Shown: positions 25,156 through 33,756, counted from the first letter of the stretch. The stretch: 64,000 nt of DNA from Betaproteobacteria bacterium (GCA_021730905.1 JAKFYK010000004.1:168132-232131); one strand, 5' to 3'. The notes: generated from the sequence alone by a model not told the origin. Numbers and translations: made by a program.

Positions 25156-25938
25156 TCAGTCGGATACAAACAGGGCGCGCGGCGGCGCCACGCGGCGGAA
25201 CACGATGTCGCCATACCACGCGTGCGCGTTTTCACCGGTGTTGTCGGTGTCGGTCATCACGGCGATGGCGGTGATGCGCCCCGGTTCGGTACCGAATGCC
25301 CGTTTATAGTCTTCATATACGTTGCGCGTGATGTCCTGCCAGGTGCCGATTCTTTCACGGCCGGATTCGGCGACGATCATTTTGATGCGCGAGGTGTGCA
25401 GATTGGGCAGCACCTTATCGCGCGGCGCGCGGTTTTCCCAGATGTACATCAGCGTGGCGTACGGCAACTGCTGCCGCGTCAGCAGGCGCACGTTGTCGAA
25501 AAACATGCGATCGTCGAGCGGCAGCGTATCGATATCGCCGGCAAAGCTCACTACCACGCGCACGGGGGAATCTTCGAGGTGTTTGGTGGTGTTGTCCGCC
25601 GTTTTGATCAGGTCATCGACCTTCCACTGCCAGCTCAGCAGCGGATACTGTTGCGGATCAATGTCGAGCTTGTGCACCAAACCCGAAGCCGACGCATCGG
25701 CTTTGGCTTTAACGGCGGTGCGGCCTTCGGTATCAACGAGTTTATATTCGGTGGATTTCTTGAAGCGCGACAGCGTCCACAAGTGCCAGCCGTTGGGCAA
25801 GGTGTCGCCGGGCTCGTTCTCCGAGAACAGCTTGACGTAGGGCAGCGCGATTTCCGCGGGCGGTTCGGACACGCTGGCGCAGCCCGCCAACGTGAGCAAT
25901 GCGAGCAAAGCAGTGGCTGCTATGAGACGCAACATCAT
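25156..25938 (-). CDS. DUF3047 domain lipoprotein
   Basis: A 260-residue protein with a lipoprotein signal (MMLRLIAATALLALLTLAGC, lipid-attachment Cys at residue 20) and the DUF3047 domain: NGWHLWTLSRFKKSTEYKLV, LSWQWKVDDLIK near residue 101, FAGDIDTLPLDDRM, YIWENRAPRDKVLPN and AVMTDTDNTGENAHAWYGDI near the C-terminus. Predicted periplasmic and membrane-anchored. The domain may be carbohydrate-binding-like, but no function is established. Confidence 0.83.
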   Translation of the reverse strand: MMLRLIAATALLALLTLAGCASVSEPPAEIALPYVKLFSENEPGDTLPNGWHLWTLSRFKKSTEYKLVDTEGRTAVKAKADASASGLVHKLDIDPQQYPLLSWQWKVDDLIKTADNTTKHLEDSPVRVVVSFAGDIDTLPLDDRMFFDNVRLLTRQQLPYATLMYIWENRAPRDKVLPNLHTSRIKMIVAESGRERIGTWQDITRNVYEDYKRAFGTEPGRITAIAVMTDTDNTGENAHAWYGDIVFRRVAPPRALFVSD

Positions 25939-26036
25939 CCTCCTGGGTAAAACGGATCGTCGTACTTATTGTTTTATTGCGGGCGCCATTCTAGCAATAT
26001 CAAATACCGTGCGAGATGCGCATGCACAGAACGAAT

Positions 26037-26055
26037 ATAACTAGTTGTTTTTATT
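26037..26055 (-). repeat. Dispersed 19-bp AT-rich repeat, variant copy
   Basis: Minus strand AATAAAAACAACTAGTTAT, two mismatches from the consensus, 3 bp after the stop of the amidase gene and in the same direction. Confidence 0.7.
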
Positions 26056-26057
26056 GG

Positions 26058-27386
26058 TTATTTTTGCACGATCATTTCGCGTGCCAATGGCGGATTGGCG
26101 GCGAAATAACGCTTGATGCCGGCGAAAATCGCCTCGGCCATTTTGCTTTGATAGGCATCGTTGTTGAGTTTGCGTTCTTCTTCGGGATTGGTGATGAACG
26201 CGGTTTCCACCAGGATCGACGGAATGTCCGGCGATTTCAGCACCGCGAATCCCGCCTGCTCGACGTGATTCTTGTGCAGCTTGTTGATGCTGCCCATTTC
26301 GCCGAGCACGGCTCTGGCGAGCTTCAGGCTGTCGTTGATGGTGGCGGTCTGCGACAGATCGAGCAGCGTCTGCTTAAGATACGGGTCGGGCACATCCAGA
26401 TTGACGCCGCCGATGAGGTCGGCCTCGTTTTCCTTGCGCGCCAGCCAGTTGGCTGCAGCGGAGGTCGCGCCGCGTTCCGACAGCGCGAACACCGACGAAC
26501 CGCGCGCGTCCGGGCGCGTGAACGCATCTGCATGCACCGATACGAACAAATCCGCGTTGGCGCGCCGCGCCTTCACCACACGCGCGTGCAGCGGCATGAA
26601 ATAGTCGCCGTCGCGCACCAGCAACGCGCGCATGTTCGGTTCCTGATCGATGCGTTCCTTCAATTTGCGCGAAATGGCGAGCGTGACGTTTTTCTCCCAT
26701 GTGCCGTTCTTGCCGCGTGCGCCGGGATCCTCGCCGCCGTGCCCGGGGTCGATGGCGATAATGAGGGTACGGGCCGATCCCGGCCGGCGAGGGTCAACGC
26801 GAGCGCTTTTGTCGGCGGGGCGCGCCGATTTTTCAGGTGCGGGACGCGCGTCTGCCGTGACAGGAGGCACTGTATCAGGCTGGCGCTCGCGATTTTCCAG
26901 CAGCGTCATCAGCGGATCGGGCGGCTCCAGCGGATAGATATCGAGCGCCAGCCGGTGTGCATAACCGGCGACCGGCGCCAGCGCGAACACCTGCGGCTTT
27001 ACTTCGGCTTTGAGATCGAACACCAGCCGCACCACGCCCGGCTTGAACTGCGCGACACGCACTGATTTCACATACGGGTCATTGGCGCCGATTTTATCGG
27101 CGAGGCCGCTGAGCGTGGGGTTGAGCGCGACATTCTCAAGATCGACCACCAGCCGTTCCGGGTTCTTCAGACTCATCATCTGGTGGCGTATCGGCTGCGG
27201 CGATTCAAGCGTGACGCGCGTGTAATCGGCGGCCGGCCACACGCGCGCTGCGGCGACCTGCACCTGCACCTGCGCAAACGCCGTCGCGGCATAGCCGATG
27301 CACGCAAACACGATCAGGCAAATGATGAAAACTTCGAGGACGGAATCGCGCGGGCGCCGCATCCACGTGATTGGCGCCCCGGTCAT
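26058..27386 (-). CDS. amiC: N-acetylmuramoyl-L-alanine amidase (AmiC-type)
   Basis: Periplasmic zinc amidase that cleaves septal peptidoglycan during daughter-cell separation. From the ATG at 27386 it has an N-terminal signal or anchor (FIICLIVFACIGYAATAFA), an AMIN domain (about residues 40-150, targeting the division site) and the Amidase_3 domain: IIAIDPGHGGEDPGARGKNG, SVHADAF and LVETAFITNPEEE, giving His, Glu, His ligands and the catalytic Glu. A TTG 33 bases upstream, with GGAGG before it, is an alternative start overlapping tsaE. Confidence 0.92.
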   Translation of the reverse strand: MTGAPITWMRRPRDSVLEVFIICLIVFACIGYAATAFAQVQVQVAAARVWPAADYTRVTLESPQPIRHQMMSLKNPERLVVDLENVALNPTLSGLADKIGANDPYVKSVRVAQFKPGVVRLVFDLKAEVKPQVFALAPVAGYAHRLALDIYPLEPPDPLMTLLENRERQPDTVPPVTADARPAPEKSARPADKSARVDPRRPGSARTLIIAIDPGHGGEDPGARGKNGTWEKNVTLAISRKLKERIDQEPNMRALLVRDGDYFMPLHARVVKARRANADLFVSVHADAFTRPDARGSSVFALSERGATSAAANWLARKENEADLIGGVNLDVPDPYLKQTLLDLSQTATINDSLKLARAVLGEMGSINKLHKNHVEQAGFAVLKSPDIPSILVETAFITNPEEERKLNNDAYQSKMAEAIFAGIKRYFAANPPLAREMIVQK

Positions 27387-27391
27387 GCGGA

Positions 27392-27865
27392 CTACTGCAT
27401 TTGCAACCTTTTCAAGCAAGATGCGCCAGCCTCCGAGTCAGCGAAGATCGACACGTTCCTCCCCGTACCCGCCACGTGCAACACAACCTTCAAATCCGCC
27501 GCAGGCAATCCTGCGGCTTTTTCCGGCCACTCCACAAGACACACCGACTGTGGATTGAAGTACTCCCTGAAGCCGGCTTCCCCGAGTTCTCGTGGGTCGC
27601 TGAATCTATAAAAATCAAAGTGATACAAGTATAACCTAGAAAATTCATAAACTTCAACCAGTGTGAACGTAGGGCTTTTGACCTTGCCCTCATAGCCCAG
27701 TCCGCGCAACACGCCGCGTGCCAGGGTGGTTTTGCCCGCGCCCAGCTCGCCGCTCAGGTAAATCACCATGCCCGGCGCGAGCCCGGCCGCCAGCGCCAGT
27801 CCCAGCGCCAGGGTGTCGGCTTCGGCGGGAAGGGCGCGGGTAAACTCTGCACCATGTCCGGTCAT
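27392..27865 (-). CDS. tsaE: tRNA threonylcarbamoyladenosine biosynthesis ATPase
   Basis: ATPase needed for t6A37 modification with TsaB and TsaD. The 157-residue product has Walker A GELGAGKTTLARGVL near residue 39, the SPTFTLVEVY motif near 63, and the YHFDFYRFSDPRELGEAGFREYF stretch of the family (about 77-99). The ATG at 27865 overlaps the start of divergent queG by 12 bp, and amiC follows after 5 bp. tsaE-amiC neighbourhood is common in proteobacteria. Confidence 0.93.
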   Translation of the reverse strand: MTGHGAEFTRALPAEADTLALGLALAAGLAPGMVIYLSGELGAGKTTLARGVLRGLGYEGKVKSPTFTLVEVYEFSRLYLYHFDFYRFSDPRELGEAGFREYFNPQSVCLVEWPEKAAGLPAADLKVVLHVAGTGRNVSIFADSEAGASCLKRLQMQ

Positions 27866-28951
27866 ACGCAAAACTCAGGCAAGGTCGATTTCACCGCGCT
27901 CGCAGGCGACATCAAGCGTTGGGCGCGTGAATTGGGTTTTCAGCAGGCCGGTATTGCCGATTGCGATCTGTCGGTGGCAGAACCGCGGCTGCTGGAGTGG
28001 CTTAAAAAGGGTTGGCACGGCGACATGGATTATATGGCACGCCACGGCACCGCCCGCAGCCGTCCCGACACGCTTCAACCCGGCACGCTGCGCGTGATTT
28101 CCGCGCGCATGGATTATCTGCCTGACGGCGCGCGCGCGGTCGAGGCCGTGCTGGCCGAGCCGGACCGCGCGTGCATCGCGCGTTATGCGCTGGGGCGCGA
28201 CTATCACAAGGTATTGCGCAATCGTTTGCAACAGCTTGCGGATCGAATCACTGCCGCCGCGGGTGATTTTCAATACCGCGTGTTCACCGACACCGCGCCG
28301 GTGATGGAAGTTGAGCTTGCGGTGAAAGCGGGCTTGGGCTGGCGCGGCAAGCACACGCTGCTGCTGAGCCGCGAAGCGGGATCGTATTTTTTTCTCGGCG
28401 ACATCTATACCGATCTGCCGCTGCCGGTGGATATCACGCAGAGCGACCATTGCGGCACCTGCGTCAAATGCATCACCGTGTGTCCGACGCAGGCTATCGT
28501 CGCACCCTATCAACTCGATGCGCGGCGCTGCATTTCGTATCTCACCATTGAACACAAGGGCAGCATTCCGCTGGAACTACGTCCACTGATCGGCAACCGC
28601 GTCTACGGCTGCGACGACTGCCAGATGGTATGTCCGTGGAACCGCTTCACGCAACCCAGCAAGGAGGCGGATTTTGCCGTGCGCAACGGGCTGGATAACG
28701 CAACGCTGGTGGAACTGTTCGCCTGGAGTGAAAGCGAGTTCAACGACAAACTCGCCGGCAGCGCGATTCGGCGTATCGGTTACGAGCGCTGGCTGCGCAA
28801 TCTGGCGGTGGGTATGGGGAATGCGTTGCGTGAGTCGGGCGACGCGCCCATAGCACAGGCTATCGCGGATGCGTTACGCGCGCGCGCCGATCATCCTTCA
28901 AAGCTGGTACGGGAGCATGTGGCGTGGGCGCTGACGCAATCAGGAGAATGA
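27854..28951 (+). CDS. queG: Epoxyqueuosine reductase
   Basis: Cobalamin- and iron-sulfur-dependent enzyme performing the last step of queuosine synthesis in tRNA. The 365-residue protein has two 4Fe-4S motifs, CGTCVKCITVCPTQ (about residues 201-214) and CDDCQMVCPWN (about 254-264), plus the LGWRGKHTLLLSREAGSYFF segment near 157. C-terminal helical repeats end ADHPSKLVREHVAWAL. It is divergent from tsaE with overlapping starts, a frequently conserved pairing. Confidence 0.94.
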   Translation: MSGHTQNSGKVDFTALAGDIKRWARELGFQQAGIADCDLSVAEPRLLEWLKKGWHGDMDYMARHGTARSRPDTLQPGTLRVISARMDYLPDGARAVEAVLAEPDRACIARYALGRDYHKVLRNRLQQLADRITAAAGDFQYRVFTDTAPVMEVELAVKAGLGWRGKHTLLLSREAGSYFFLGDIYTDLPLPVDITQSDHCGTCVKCITVCPTQAIVAPYQLDARRCISYLTIEHKGSIPLELRPLIGNRVYGCDDCQMVCPWNRFTQPSKEADFAVRNGLDNATLVELFAWSESEFNDKLAGSAIRRIGYERWLRNLAVGMGNALRESGDAPIAQAIADALRARADHPSKLVREHVAWALTQSGE

Positions 28952-29010
28952 CTTAAATCCGCAAGGGCAATATCTCGATTCAGTAGCACGCCGGGGATTC
29001 GGGAATTGTG

Positions 29011-29400
29011 CTAACGCGCCTTGAGCATAGCTTTGCAGGCGAAGGCGGTGGCCACGAAAATGGCGCACGCAGCAGCGGCTGCGGCGTTCTCCGTGAACCT
29101 GGGTGAGAAGATAACGACGAAACCCTGATCCTTGATCAGCGCGGCAAAGCTCGACACGCAAAACGGCATCATGAACAGCCGCGCGACCGCCCACTTTTCC
29201 ATCGCGCGGATTCCGCCCGCAGGGAGCACGCTCAATATCAATCCGGTGCCGATGACGATGCTGATGCCCAGTGAATTGATCCACAGCGACGGCCGCGGAT
29301 CGAAGTAAAAACCTGTCATCACCCCATACCAGATCAGGTAGCACCACAGAACGATTTTGCCGGTGCGCAGGTTACCGAAATAATGGAACAGTTTTCTCAT
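29011..29400 (-). CDS. Hypothetical integral membrane protein
   Basis: A 129-residue protein with about four transmembrane helices (residues 14-31, 40-59, 72-90 and 105-124) and short loops, starting MRKLFHYFGNLRTGKIVLW. No family recognised. It lies between queG and a Bug gene with no evident operon partner. Confidence 0.65.
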   Translation of the reverse strand: MRKLFHYFGNLRTGKIVLWCYLIWYGVMTGFYFDPRPSLWINSLGISIVIGTGLILSVLPAGGIRAMEKWAVARLFMMPFCVSSFAALIKDQGFVVIFSPRFTENAAAAAACAIFVATAFACKAMLKAR

Positions 29401-29500
29401 GAGGGAGGCGGCAGTTTAACCCGAATGCTGTGCGCCTGCATGATGCTAGAATTTGCCCGATAGCAAACCTCGTCTGGAATCGAATCGGAAAAGCACTGTT

Positions 29501-29613
29501 GACCGCAGATAAACACAGATGAACACAGATAAAACCGCGGTTGAAAACGTTCGCCTGCATGGTTGTTTTGCTGTTGAGGCCATCGGTGTTTGTCTGTGTT
29601 CATCTGTGGTTCC
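29501..29613. repeat. Inverted repeat of the CACAGATGAACACAGATAAA type
   Basis: Left arm 29501-29533 (GACCGCAGATAAACACAGAT then GAACACAGATAAA) and right arm 29586-29613 (near reverse complement, GTCTGTGTTCATCTGTGGTT). Such CAGATGAACACAGAT repeats are common between genes in environmental bacteria. Here they overlap the 5' end of a Bug gene. Confidence 0.75.
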
Positions 29614-30595
29614 ATTGTTGTTTGCGGGGTTAACGTTCGCGCAGCCCACTTCGACAGAGCCTGCCCTGAGCCTGTCGAAGGGCTCAGGACAGGCGTATCC
29701 CGCCAAACCGATACGTTTGATCGTGCCGTTCCCCGCCGGCGGCGGTGTCGATGGTGTTGCGCGCATCGCGTTTCAGCGCGCGTCCGAAACGCTGGGTCAG
29801 CAAGTGGTGATCGACAATCGCGGCGGCTCGGGCGGCGTGATTGCGGCAGAAATGGCGGTGCGCGCTGCGCCCGACGGTTACACTTTGTTTTTTGGCACCA
29901 CCGCGACGCAGGCGATCACGCCGCACTACTATCGTAAACTGCCGTACGATCCCGAGAAGGATTTCGCACCGATCAACCTGATTGCCGGAGCAGGCTACAT
30001 TCTGGTGGTGCATCCGTCGGTGCCCGCGACCACGGTTAAGGAGTTTATTGCGCTTGCCAAAAGCAAGCCGGGCGCATTGAATTTTTCGTCGGCGGGCAAC
30101 GGTTCGGCGCTGCATCTCACCGCTGAATTGTTTCGCAGCATGACGGGAATTGAAATGGTGCATGTGCCGTACAAGGGTGCTGCGCCCGCGCTGGCCGATT
30201 TGTTGAGCGGGCAGATACAGCTCACGTTCAATCCGGCGTCGGTGGCTTTGCCGCATATCAGGAGCGGCCGCGTGCGCGGGTTGGGCGTGACCAGCGCTAG
30301 GCGCACGCTGCTGGCACCGGAGTTGCCCACGATCGCCGAAGCGGGTGTGCCGGGCTACGAATCTACAGGTTGGTACGGCGTGCTGGCGCCGGCGAAAACG
30401 CCGCAAGCCATCGTCGCGCGGCTCAATCGCGAACTCATCAACGCGCTCGCCGACAAAGACGTGAAAGAGCGCTTTGCGGCAACCGGTGTCGAGCCGATAG
30501 GCATGGCGCCAGAGGCGTTTGCCGCGTTCATACGCAACGAATATCTGAAATGGGGCAAGGTGGTGCGCTTTGCAGGGGTTAAAACGGATGGTTAG
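29519..30595 (+). CDS. Bug/TctC-family binding protein with repeat-derived N-terminus
   Basis: 358 residues; the first 55 or so are unusual. The start MNTDKTAVENVRLHGCF lies in the left arm of an inverted repeat, the hydrophobic part (VCLCSSVVPLLFAGLTFAQ) is partly encoded by the right arm, and the linker PALSLSKGSGQ is encoded by another repeat (29648-29692). The rest is a normal Bug protein: YPAKPIRLIVPFPAGGGVDG, VVIDNRGGSGGVIAAEMAV, APDGYTLFFG, HVPYKGAAPALADLLSGQ. It precedes an FAD dehydrogenase gene by 12 bp. Confidence 0.85.
   Translation: MNTDKTAVENVRLHGCFAVEAIGVCLCSSVVPLLFAGLTFAQPTSTEPALSLSKGSGQAYPAKPIRLIVPFPAGGGVDGVARIAFQRASETLGQQVVIDNRGGSGGVIAAEMAVRAAPDGYTLFFGTTATQAITPHYYRKLPYDPEKDFAPINLIAGAGYILVVHPSVPATTVKEFIALAKSKPGALNFSSAGNGSALHLTAELFRSMTGIEMVHVPYKGAAPALADLLSGQIQLTFNPASVALPHIRSGRVRGLGVTSARRTLLAPELPTIAEAGVPGYESTGWYGVLAPAKTPQAIVARLNRELINALADKDVKERFAATGVEPIGMAPEAFAAFIRNEYLKWGKVVRFAGVKTDG
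29648..29692. repeat. CTTCGACAGGCTCAGG-type palindromic repeat
   Basis: CTTCGACAGAGCCTGCCCTG, AGCCTGTCGAAGGGCTCAGG and ACAGG form nested inverted repeats. It lies inside the coding region of the Bug gene, just after the signal-peptide region. A shorter copy is at 50288-50308 in another Bug gene. Confidence 0.75.
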
Positions 30596-30607
30596 TGTAT
30601 TAATAAA

Positions 30608-32020
30608 ATGTTAATAAAAACAAATACTTATGATATAGAAGCCGATGTGGTGGTGATCGGCGGCGGACTGGCAGGGCACGCTGCGGCCATTGAAGCGGCG
30701 CAGCACGGCGCGGATGTTTTGCTGCTGGAGAAGCAGCCGGAGTGCGGCGGCAGCAGCGTGTTGTCCGGCGGATTTTTCGCGTTTGCGGGAACGGATATTC
30801 AAAAAGCCGCGGGCATCAGCGACAGCAATGAATTGTTATTCGACGACATACGCCGTGCCGGGCAACAGCAAAACGACGAGGCGCTGGTGCGCGCGTACGT
30901 TGAGCATCAGATGGCGGCGTATGAATGGGTGGTCGGGCAAGGCGGAAAATTTACGTCGGTCGAACTCGCAGCAGGGCATTCCGCGCCGCGCGCGCATTCG
31001 CTCAAGCCGCAGGATTTCATGCTCACGCTGGCGCAGCGCGCGCACGAAGCGGGCGGCGGCCGCGTGAAAACGCTGCTGAATGCGCGGGCCGAGCGCTTGC
31101 TGCGAACGAGCGCGGAAATGCGGGTCGAAGGCGTGTCTGCAAACATCGAGGGCAAGGCGGCCAATATCCGCGCGCGACGCGGCGTGGTGCTCGCCGCCGG
31201 CGGTTTTTCGCGCAATGAAGCGATGCTGAAACTCTTTGTGCCGCATCAGGCGCAATGCGTGCGCTACGGCGGCTACGGCAATCATGGCGACGGCGTGCGC
31301 ATGGCGTGGGCGCTGGGCGCGGGATTGCGCGACGTGGCGCATATCAAGGGCACGTTCGGCTTTCATCCCGATTCCGCGACGACACCGGGGCGCGACTGGA
31401 CCAAGCTCGCGGTGTATCGCGGCGCCATCGCGGTCAATAAACAGGCGCGGCGCTTCGTCGATGAATCGAAATCCTACAAGCTGCTGGGCGATGCGGTGCT
31501 CGCGCAGCCGGATGCAAGGGCGTACCAGATTTTCGATCAGGGCATCATGGATACCGCGAGCGATACCGCACCGCCGTTCAAATTCAGGGAAGCGCTGGCG
31601 CTGGGTCGGCTGCTGACCGAGCCGACGCTGGAAGGCATCGCGCGGCGCGTCGAACTGGATCCCGCAACGCTGGCCGCAACCGTTGAGCGTTACAACGGCT
31701 TTGTGCGCGCGGGCCGCGATGAGGAATTCGGCCGCACCGGACTGTCGTCGGGTTATGGCAAACTGGCCGAACTCAAACGCGGGCCGTGGTATGCGTACCC
31801 TTCGACCAGCGGATTGATCGCAACCTACTGCGGTGTGACCGTGGACACTGAAACGCGCGTGCTCGATGTATTTGGCGAGCCGATAGCAGGCTTGTTTGCG
31901 GCGGGTGAAATGACCGGCGGCTTTCACGGCGTGGCCTACATGACCGGGTCGTCGCTGGGCAAGTGCGTGATCTTCGGGCGCATTGCAGGGCGTAACGCCG
32001 CGGCATTTGCTGCGGGTTGA
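30608..32020 (+). CDS. FAD-dependent oxidoreductase, fumarate reductase/KstD-like flavoprotein
   Basis: A 470-residue soluble flavoprotein. The FAD-binding GxGxxG appears as VVVIGGGLAGHAAAIEAAQH (residues 14-33), followed by LLLEKQPECGGSSVLSGGF, a catalytic-cap domain, and the C-terminal AGLFAAGEMTGGFHGVAYMT with GSSLGKCVIFGRIAGRNAAA. It may reduce or dehydrogenate a carboxylic substrate taken up by the adjacent Bug proteins (inference from context). Residues 1-8 (MLIKTNTY) are encoded by a copy of the 19-bp repeat and no ribosome-binding site is obvious. Confidence 0.86.
   Translation: MLIKTNTYDIEADVVVIGGGLAGHAAAIEAAQHGADVLLLEKQPECGGSSVLSGGFFAFAGTDIQKAAGISDSNELLFDDIRRAGQQQNDEALVRAYVEHQMAAYEWVVGQGGKFTSVELAAGHSAPRAHSLKPQDFMLTLAQRAHEAGGGRVKTLLNARAERLLRTSAEMRVEGVSANIEGKAANIRARRGVVLAAGGFSRNEAMLKLFVPHQAQCVRYGGYGNHGDGVRMAWALGAGLRDVAHIKGTFGFHPDSATTPGRDWTKLAVYRGAIAVNKQARRFVDESKSYKLLGDAVLAQPDARAYQIFDQGIMDTASDTAPPFKFREALALGRLLTEPTLEGIARRVELDPATLAATVERYNGFVRAGRDEEFGRTGLSSGYGKLAELKRGPWYAYPSTSGLIATYCGVTVDTETRVLDVFGEPIAGLFAAGEMTGGFHGVAYMTGSSLGKCVIFGRIAGRNAAAFAAG
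30613..30631 (+). repeat. Dispersed 19-bp AT-rich repeat, exact copy inside a start region
   Basis: Exact AATAAAAACAAATACTTAT beginning 5 bp after the first base of the FAD dehydrogenase start codon, so it encodes the first residues. Confidence 0.85.
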
Positions 32021-32075
32021 AAATATTTTTTGCTATGGATGAACACTGATGAACAAGAATGAGTACAGGATAGAT

Positions 32076-33041
32076 ATGATTAAAAATAAATACTTATGCG
32101 TATTCATCGCCTTGGCCGGCATGACGGCCATGGCCCAGGCGCAGCCCTTTCCTTCCAAAACGCTGCGCATCATCGTCGGTTTTCCGCCGGGCGGCGCCAC
32201 CGACATTACGGCGCGTGCGATAGCGCAGAAATTGAGCGAAAGCATCGGTCAGCAGGTGATCGTCGATAACCGGCCGGGGGCGGCCAGCAACATCGGCGCC
32301 GAAGCGGCGTCGCGCGCGGCACCCGACGGACACACGCTGTTCATGGGCAGCGTGTCGCTGTCGATCAATCCGTCGCTGTACTCGAAGCTCGCCTACGATC
32401 CGCTGCGCGATCTGGCGGCGGTGGCGCACACCGCGGACACGCCGTTTCTGCTGGTGACGCATCCGTCGATGCCGGTGACGAACGTCAAGGAATTTGTCGC
32501 GTTCGTGAAAGCGCGGCCTGGGCAGATCAACTACGCGACGGCGGGCGCGGGCTCGGGTGCGCATTTGTTCATCGAATTGTTCCGCTCGATCGTGGGTGTG
32601 CAGATGACGAGCGTGCATTACAAGGGCGCAGCGCCGGCGACGGTCGATGTGCTTGCCGGACAGGTACCGGTGCTGTTCGACAACGTGCTCACGCTGTATC
32701 CGCTGACCAAGACCGGCAAACTGCGCGGCCTGGCGGTGAGCACGATGCGGCGCTCCGCGCTCGCGCCGGAGGTTCCAACGCTTGCGGAATCGGGTGTGCC
32801 CGGCTACGACGCGAATGCGTGGTTTGGCTTGTTCGTGCCGGCGGCCACACCCAAAGACGTGATTGCGCGGCTTAACGCGGAGGTCAACAAGGGCTTGCAG
32901 ACCGCCGACATGCGCGAGCGGCTGCGTCTGCTGGGTGCGACACCGGGCAGTGGCACGCCAGAGCAGTTCGCGGCGCTGTTCCGCGATGAACTCGCGAAGT
33001 GGGCTAAGGTGGTGAAGAGCGCGGGCGTGCGTGTGGACTAA
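32076..33041 (+). CDS. Bug/TctC-family periplasmic solute-binding protein
   Basis: 321-residue binding protein. The ATG at 32076 (preceded by AGGA) gives MIKNKYLCVFIALAGMTAMA, a normal signal peptide cut near AQAQ; an upstream ATG at 32049 is less likely. Family motifs: FPSKTLRIIVGFPPGGATDI, QQVIVDNRPGAASNIGAEAA, RAAPDGHTLFMG, VHYKGAAPATVDVLAGQ. It lies 55 bp after the FAD dehydrogenase gene, so a Bug-dehydrogenase-Bug cluster for one substrate is plausible. A variant of the 19-bp repeat encodes part of the signal peptide. Confidence 0.9.
   Translation: MIKNKYLCVFIALAGMTAMAQAQPFPSKTLRIIVGFPPGGATDITARAIAQKLSESIGQQVIVDNRPGAASNIGAEAASRAAPDGHTLFMGSVSLSINPSLYSKLAYDPLRDLAAVAHTADTPFLLVTHPSMPVTNVKEFVAFVKARPGQINYATAGAGSGAHLFIELFRSIVGVQMTSVHYKGAAPATVDVLAGQVPVLFDNVLTLYPLTKTGKLRGLAVSTMRRSALAPEVPTLAESGVPGYDANAWFGLFVPAATPKDVIARLNAEVNKGLQTADMRERLRLLGATPGSGTPEQFAALFRDELAKWAKVVKSAGVRVD
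32079..32097 (+). repeat. Dispersed 19-bp AT-rich repeat, variant inside a start region
   Basis: ATTAAAAATAAATACTTAT, two mismatches from the consensus, encoding IKNKYL at the start of the Bug protein. Confidence 0.6.
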
Positions 33042-33158
33042 AAATACAAAAATAATTTCCTGCCGTCATCCTGGCGCACGCCAGTATCCCCCTCCCTCGC
33101 GCGCGGAGGAGGGTAGGGTGGGGGGCGAGCGTTGCGCTTGGCCGGAATGACGTAGTAG

Positions 33159-33560
33159 TTACTTGGTCACTGTCTTGCCGACGGTTTTTCCCTGCGCGTC
33201 CTTATGCACCGTGGTGTTGCCGGTAGTGGTTGACTTGCCCACGGTCTTGCCGGAGTTGTCCATGGTGCGCGTGGTGTTGCCCTGAGTAACCGATTTGCCA
33301 ACTACCTTGCCCGACTTGTCGTAATGCTTGGTAGTGTTGCCTTGCTTCACCGATTTGCCCGCGCTGCTGCCTGTTTTACTGGTGTGCTTGGTGGTGTTGC
33401 CCTGCGTGGTGGAGCGTCCCGCGCTGCTGCCGCTGCTGGTGGTGTGCTTGCTGGTGGTTGATTTGGAAGTGCTGGATGCGGCTATCGAGTACGCGGGTGC
33501 TGCGATGAGTGCCGCTGCTGCTGCAAGCATTACTGCCGTGCCAATCATTCGGCTTTTCAT
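33159..33560 (-). CDS. Exported Ser/Thr/Gly/Lys-rich repeat protein
   Basis: A 133-residue protein starting at the ATG at 33560 (ribosome site AAGGAGGAG). It has a signal peptide (MKSRMIGTAVMLAAAAALIA) and a mature part made of four to five degenerate repeats of about 20-23 residues around GKSVTQGNTTKHYDKSGKVV. The QGNTT core recurs four times. The low-complexity basic sequence suggests a disordered or surface-exposed protein. No known function; a stress-related or cell-surface role is only a guess. Confidence 0.75.
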   Translation of the reverse strand: MKSRMIGTAVMLAAAAALIAAPAYSIAASSTSKSTTSKHTTSSGSSAGRSTTQGNTTKHTSKTGSSAGKSVKQGNTTKHYDKSGKVVGKSVTQGNTTRTMDNSGKTVGKSTTTGNTTVHKDAQGKTVGKTVTK

Positions 33561-33723
33561 TTTGACTCCTCCTTTGTTTGTGCTGAGAGCATTATTCGCC
33601 TTGTTTCCGGCAGGGTCAACCTGATGCGCTGCGCTGGCCCCATTGCCGGCGGCGAATGCCGAATGTGAGCGATGCATAATATTTGCGAAGAAAAGGTGGC
33701 GACCCTGCATGAGCCCCGATCAG

Positions 33724-33756
33724 TAGCCCGGAAGGGGCGCAGCGCATTCCGGGGCA
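33724..33756. repeat. GC-rich palindrome of the GCGCAGCGCATTCCGG family
   Basis: TAGCCCGGAAGGGGCGCAGC then GCATTCCGGGG: inverted CCCGGAA and TTCCGGG arms around GGGCGCAGCGCA. It lies at the left border of the second cassette array. Confidence 0.55.

Noticed and set aside
24568..25950. 460-codon plus-strand frame across the Bug and DUF3047 genes
   Set aside because: It spans two well-supported minus-strand genes and has shadow composition.
33042..33158. GTCATCCTGGCG...CCGGAATGACG stretch after a Bug gene
   Set aside because: Looks like a common intergenic repeat remnant, with no clear palindrome or neighbouring copies to support a separate feature.
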